From contig JBKJIJ010000004.1 of NCBI GenBank assembly GCA_046598525.1, positions 1 through 64,000 of the forward strand: DNA of 64,000 nt. Reading direction: 5' to 3'. A program made the translations under genes and the position numbers. This DNA comes from Methylotenera_A sp046598525. Its GTDB lineage: Bacteria > Pseudomonadota > Gammaproteobacteria > Burkholderiales > Methylophilaceae. Positions 61,358 through 64,000 of the stretch are shown here, in pieces (positions within the stretch are counted from its first letter, which is position 1; the number at the start of each line of letters is the position of its first letter). The notes under the pieces are model-generated. The model did not search any database and had not been told where the DNA came from. It saw only the letters and a program-made list of their open reading frames with translations.

Positions 61358-63559
61358 ATGACTACTGAAGCAAAATGCCCGTTTTCGGGTGCTGCCGATC
61401 ACATCGGTATGGGTAAAGGCCCAAGAAACCACGATTGGTGGCCGAATCAACTAAAACTCAATATCCTGCACCAACAGTCCGCTAAATCTAACCCGATGGG
61501 TGACGATTTTAACTACGCGGAAGAATTCAAAAAGCTAGACCTAAACGCTGTAATCCAAGATCTGCATGCGTTAATGACCGATTCTCAAGAATGGTGGCCG
61601 GCTGATTATGGCCATTACGGCCCTTTCTTTATCCGTATGGCATGGCACGCGGCTGGTACTTATCGTATCTATGACGGTCGCGGTGGTGCGGGCACTGGTA
61701 CACAGCGTTTTGCACCATTAAATAGTTGGCCAGATAACGGCAACTTAGATAAAGCACGCCGTTTGCTGTGGCCGATTAAACAGAAATATGGCAACAAGCT
61801 TTCATGGGCGGATTTAGTCGTTCTTACAGGTAATGTCGCACTCGAATCCATGGGTTTTAAAACTTTCGGCTTTGCTGGTGGCCGCCCTGACGTTTGGGAA
61901 CCGGAACAAGAGATTAATTGGGGTGCGGAACGTGAATGGTTGGCGACTAGCGATAAAGAAAATAGCCGTTACTCAGGCGACCGTGAGTTAGCGAATCCAT
62001 TGGCTGCGGTGCAGATGGGCTTGATTTATGTGAACCCACAAGGCCCAGACGGCAACCCTGACCCATTGGCTTCTGCGCGTGATATTCGTGAGACATTTGC
62101 CCGCATGGCGATGAATGATGAAGAGACTGTTGCGCTTACCGCTGGTGGCCACACCTTTGGTAAATCGCACGGTGCGGCAGCTGAGAGTAATGTTGGCCGC
62201 GAACCAGAAGCAGGAAATATTGAAGAGCAAGGTTTTGGCTGGGCCAACATTCATGGCACTGGCAAAGGTGGCGATGCTATTACCAGTGGCATTGAAGGCG
62301 CATGGACAGCTAATCCAATTAAATGGGATAACGGCTATTTTGATGTGCTGTTAGGCTATGACTGGGAATTAACCAAAAGCCCAGCTGGTGCATGGCAGTG
62401 GAGAGCAATAGATTTGCAAGAGAAGGATATGGCGCCAGCGGCGCATGATGCATCTAGGAAAGAAGGCCTGACGATGACTACGGCCGATATAGCGATGCGC
62501 ATGGATCCAATCTATGAGAAGATTTCCCGCCGCTTTCATCAAGACCCAGCGGCGCTTGCAGATGCATTCGCGCGCGCTTGGTTTAAGCTAACTCACCGTG
62601 ATATGGGTCCACGTACTCGTTATCATGGTCCGTTGGTGCCTAGTGAAGTATTAATCTGGCAAGACCCGATTCCTGCGGTGAACCATGCATTGGTGGACAG
62701 CCATGATGTGGCCGCATTGAAAGCGCAAATTTTGGCATCTGGCTTAAGCACGCAGCAACTGGTTAGCACGGCTTGGGCTTCTGCTTCTACCTTCCGTGGT
62801 AGTGATAAGCGTGGTGGTGCCAATGGCGCACGTATTCGCTTATATCCAATGAAAAATTGGGAAGCTAACCAACCAGCACAATTGGCTGATGTACTTTCCA
62901 CGTTGGAAGGTATACAGAACAGCTTCAACGCAGGCAGCAAGCAAGTGTCACTGGCAGACCTTATTGTGTTGGGTGGTGCGGCGGCGATTGAAGCGGCGGC
63001 CAAGCAAGCAGGCGTTAATATTAGCGTGCCATTTGCGCCGGGCCGCATGGATGCTTCGCAAGAGCAGACTGATGTGGATTCTTTCGCCGTGTTAGAGCCA
63101 CAAGCTGATGGCTTCCGCAATTATACGAAAAATGGCTTGGCAGGCTATGGTGCCGAATTGCTGATTGACAAAGCACAGCTGCTAAACCTAACCGCGCCTG
63201 AGATGACAGTGTTAATTGGTGGCTTGCGTGCATTGGATGCCAACTATGCCGGCACTAAGCATGGCGTGTTCACCAAAAACCCAGCTGTGTTAAGCAATGA
63301 TTATTTTGTGAATCTGCTTGATATGAGCACGGCTTGGAAACGTTCAGCAGCTGATGCTGACGTATTGGAAGGCCGTGATCGCAAGAGTGGTGATTTGAAA
63401 TGGACAGGCACCGTCGTTGATTTGGTATTTGGATCTAACTCGCAATTACGCGCATTGGCAGAGGTGTATGCCCAAACGGATGCGAATGAGAAATTCGTGC
63501 ATGACTTTGTTGCCGCTTGGAACAAGGTGATGAATGCGGATCGCTTCGATCTCAAATAA
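61358..63559 (+). CDS. katG: Catalase-peroxidase
   Basis: Bifunctional heme enzyme that removes hydrogen peroxide, relevant to methylotrophs that form peroxide. Distal Arg93, Trp96 and His97 (FIRMAWHAAGTYR), Tyr224 (LIYVNPQGP) and Met250 (FARM) of the Trp-Tyr-Met adduct, and proximal His265 (TAGGHTFGKSHG) are all present. 733 residues with the duplicated C-terminal domain. AAGGAG precedes the ATG. Regulation by the divergent OxyR is expected. A strong terminator follows. Confidence 0.97.
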   Translation: MTTEAKCPFSGAADHIGMGKGPRNHDWWPNQLKLNILHQQSAKSNPMGDDFNYAEEFKKLDLNAVIQDLHALMTDSQEWWPADYGHYGPFFIRMAWHAAGTYRIYDGRGGAGTGTQRFAPLNSWPDNGNLDKARRLLWPIKQKYGNKLSWADLVVLTGNVALESMGFKTFGFAGGRPDVWEPEQEINWGAEREWLATSDKENSRYSGDRELANPLAAVQMGLIYVNPQGPDGNPDPLASARDIRETFARMAMNDEETVALTAGGHTFGKSHGAAAESNVGREPEAGNIEEQGFGWANIHGTGKGGDAITSGIEGAWTANPIKWDNGYFDVLLGYDWELTKSPAGAWQWRAIDLQEKDMAPAAHDASRKEGLTMTTADIAMRMDPIYEKISRRFHQDPAALADAFARAWFKLTHRDMGPRTRYHGPLVPSEVLIWQDPIPAVNHALVDSHDVAALKAQILASGLSTQQLVSTAWASASTFRGSDKRGGANGARIRLYPMKNWEANQPAQLADVLSTLEGIQNSFNAGSKQVSLADLIVLGGAAAIEAAAKQAGVNISVPFAPGRMDASQEQTDVDSFAVLEPQADGFRNYTKNGLAGYGAELLIDKAQLLNLTAPEMTVLIGGLRALDANYAGTKHGVFTKNPAVLSNDYFVNLLDMSTAWKRSAADADVLEGRDRKSGDLKWTGTVVDLVFGSNSQLRALAEVYAQTDANEKFVHDFVAAWNKVMNADRFDLK

Positions 63560-63584
63560 AGTGAAGTAAAGTAAGTTTGACCTT

Positions 63585-63607
63585 AAGCCCGCGCAAGCGG
63601 GCTTTTT
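63585..63607 (+). terminator. Intrinsic terminator after katG
   Basis: AAGCCCGC-GCAA-GCGGGCTT hairpin followed by a T-run, 25 bases after the katG stop. Confidence 0.92.
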
Positions 63608-63690
63608 ATTTTGTAAGAAACGCGCTATAAATACGACAAACAAATAACCAATCACTTAAACTAACTTTTTAATTGTTATCTGGAATAAAA

Positions 63691-63855
63691 ATGAAATCTT
63701 GGATGTGTATTATATGTGGGCTTATTTATGAAGAAGAAAAAGGCTGGCCAGAAGACGGCATTGCGCCTGGCACGCGTTGGGAAGATGTGCCAACAGATTG
63801 GCTTTGCCCAGAATGCGGCGCTGGTAAAAGCGATTTTGAAATGGTGGAGTTTTGA
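63691..63855 (+). CDS. Rubredoxin
   Basis: 54-residue electron carrier with one iron bound by four cysteines in two CxxCG-type motifs (MCIICGLIY and LCPECGAGKS). The pattern YEEEKGWPEDGIAPGTRWED between them is typical. ATG 63,691 gives the standard length; an in-frame TTG-type start lies 6 codons upstream. Follows the katG terminator. Confidence 0.95.
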   Translation: MKSWMCIICGLIYEEEKGWPEDGIAPGTRWEDVPTDWLCPECGAGKSDFEMVEF

Positions 63856-63936
63856 TTGTGCACAATTAGCTAAAAGTACGGTATGATTTTTTTACTGCTT
63901 AAATGTTAGCTAAACTGTTGATGAAACTGGAAAAAC

Positions 63937-64000
63937 ATGAAAACCGTACTGGTTGCTAATCCCAAAGGGGGCAGCGGCAAAACCACATTGGCCACTAATT
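63937..64000 (+). CDS. ParA-family ATPase, 5' end only
   Basis: The first 21 codons before the window ends read MKTVLVANPKGGSGKTTLAT, with the deviant Walker A motif KGGSGKTT of ParA/MinD/Soj ATPases. Which family member it is cannot be told from this fragment. It may follow the rubredoxin gene on the same transcript. Confidence 0.8.
   Translation, partial: MKTVLVANPKGGSGKTTLATN

Noticed and set aside
61358..63559. katG as a recent foreign gene because its codons look more GC-rich than its neighbours
   Set aside because: Highly expressed genes often differ in codon use, and oxyR beside it looks native; no mobile sequence flanks it.

Overview
The window looks like a chromosomal segment of an AT-rich betaproteobacterium, most probably a methylotroph of the Methylophilaceae (Methylotenera-like). 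This is inferred from two genes for the PQQ precursor peptide PqqA, betaproteobacterial gene orders (tyrS / M23 peptidase / anmK / erpA; recG-ubiC-ubiA; spoT-rpoZ-gmk; argH-algZR-hemCD; accBC-prmA), an Anbu proteasome-like operon, and the low GC with TTA/AAA-rich codon use. I could not run a database search, so genus is an inference.

Layout. 1-440: three tandem sigma70-type promoters and a boxA motif, all on the minus strand, i.e. the control region of an rRNA operon whose 16S gene lies just off the left edge. 438-13,650: housekeeping genes (tyrS, M23 peptidase, anmK, gltA, an acyltransferase, erpA, bactofilin, argC, rplM-rpsI with a clear promoter, a FimV-like protein, ubiA, ubiC). 13,645-24,471: a long run of minus-strand genes, recG, spoT, rpoZ, gmk, and the Anbu cluster (ATP-grasp, alpha-E, transglutaminase, an HPPD-like VOC protein, Anbu).

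24,691-35,903 is an integrated element of about 11.2 kb. A tyrosine integrase lies at its right end. A 21-bp direct repeat (20/21 identical) flanks it, and the right copy is the 3' end of yicC, so integration restores the last codons of yicC. Inside are an AlpA-like regulator operon with a replication-protein-like gene that carries phased palindromes in its own coding sequence, three copies of a small STG-motif gene that separate cargo blocks, two c-di-GMP enzymes (PAS-GGDEF and MASE1-GGDEF-EAL), an unknown tail-anchored protein, gene remnants, and one pqqA next to the left end.

35,883-51,300: yicC, a Ser/Thr kinase with its PP2C phosphatase, rph, rdgB, VapBC, hemW, a second FimV-like protein, argH, an AlgZ/AlgR-type two-component pair, an MscS-like protein, hemC, hemD and BrnTA. 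Interspersed repeats are concentrated at 39.7 and 48.4-52.5 kb; one of them supplies the hemD start codon. 51,303-64,000: an Fe-S flavin reductase, FxsA, dsbD with a frameshift, a TlpA-like thioredoxin, aroQ, accB, a duplicated 5' end of accC followed by complete accC, prmA, a zinc-ribbon membrane protein, the second pqqA (same peptide), divergent oxyR/katG, a rubredoxin and the start of a ParA-type ATPase.

The main points for follow-up are the yicC-targeted element with its pqqA and repeat-separated c-di-GMP cargo, the phased palindromes inside the replication-like gene, and the accC 5' duplication.
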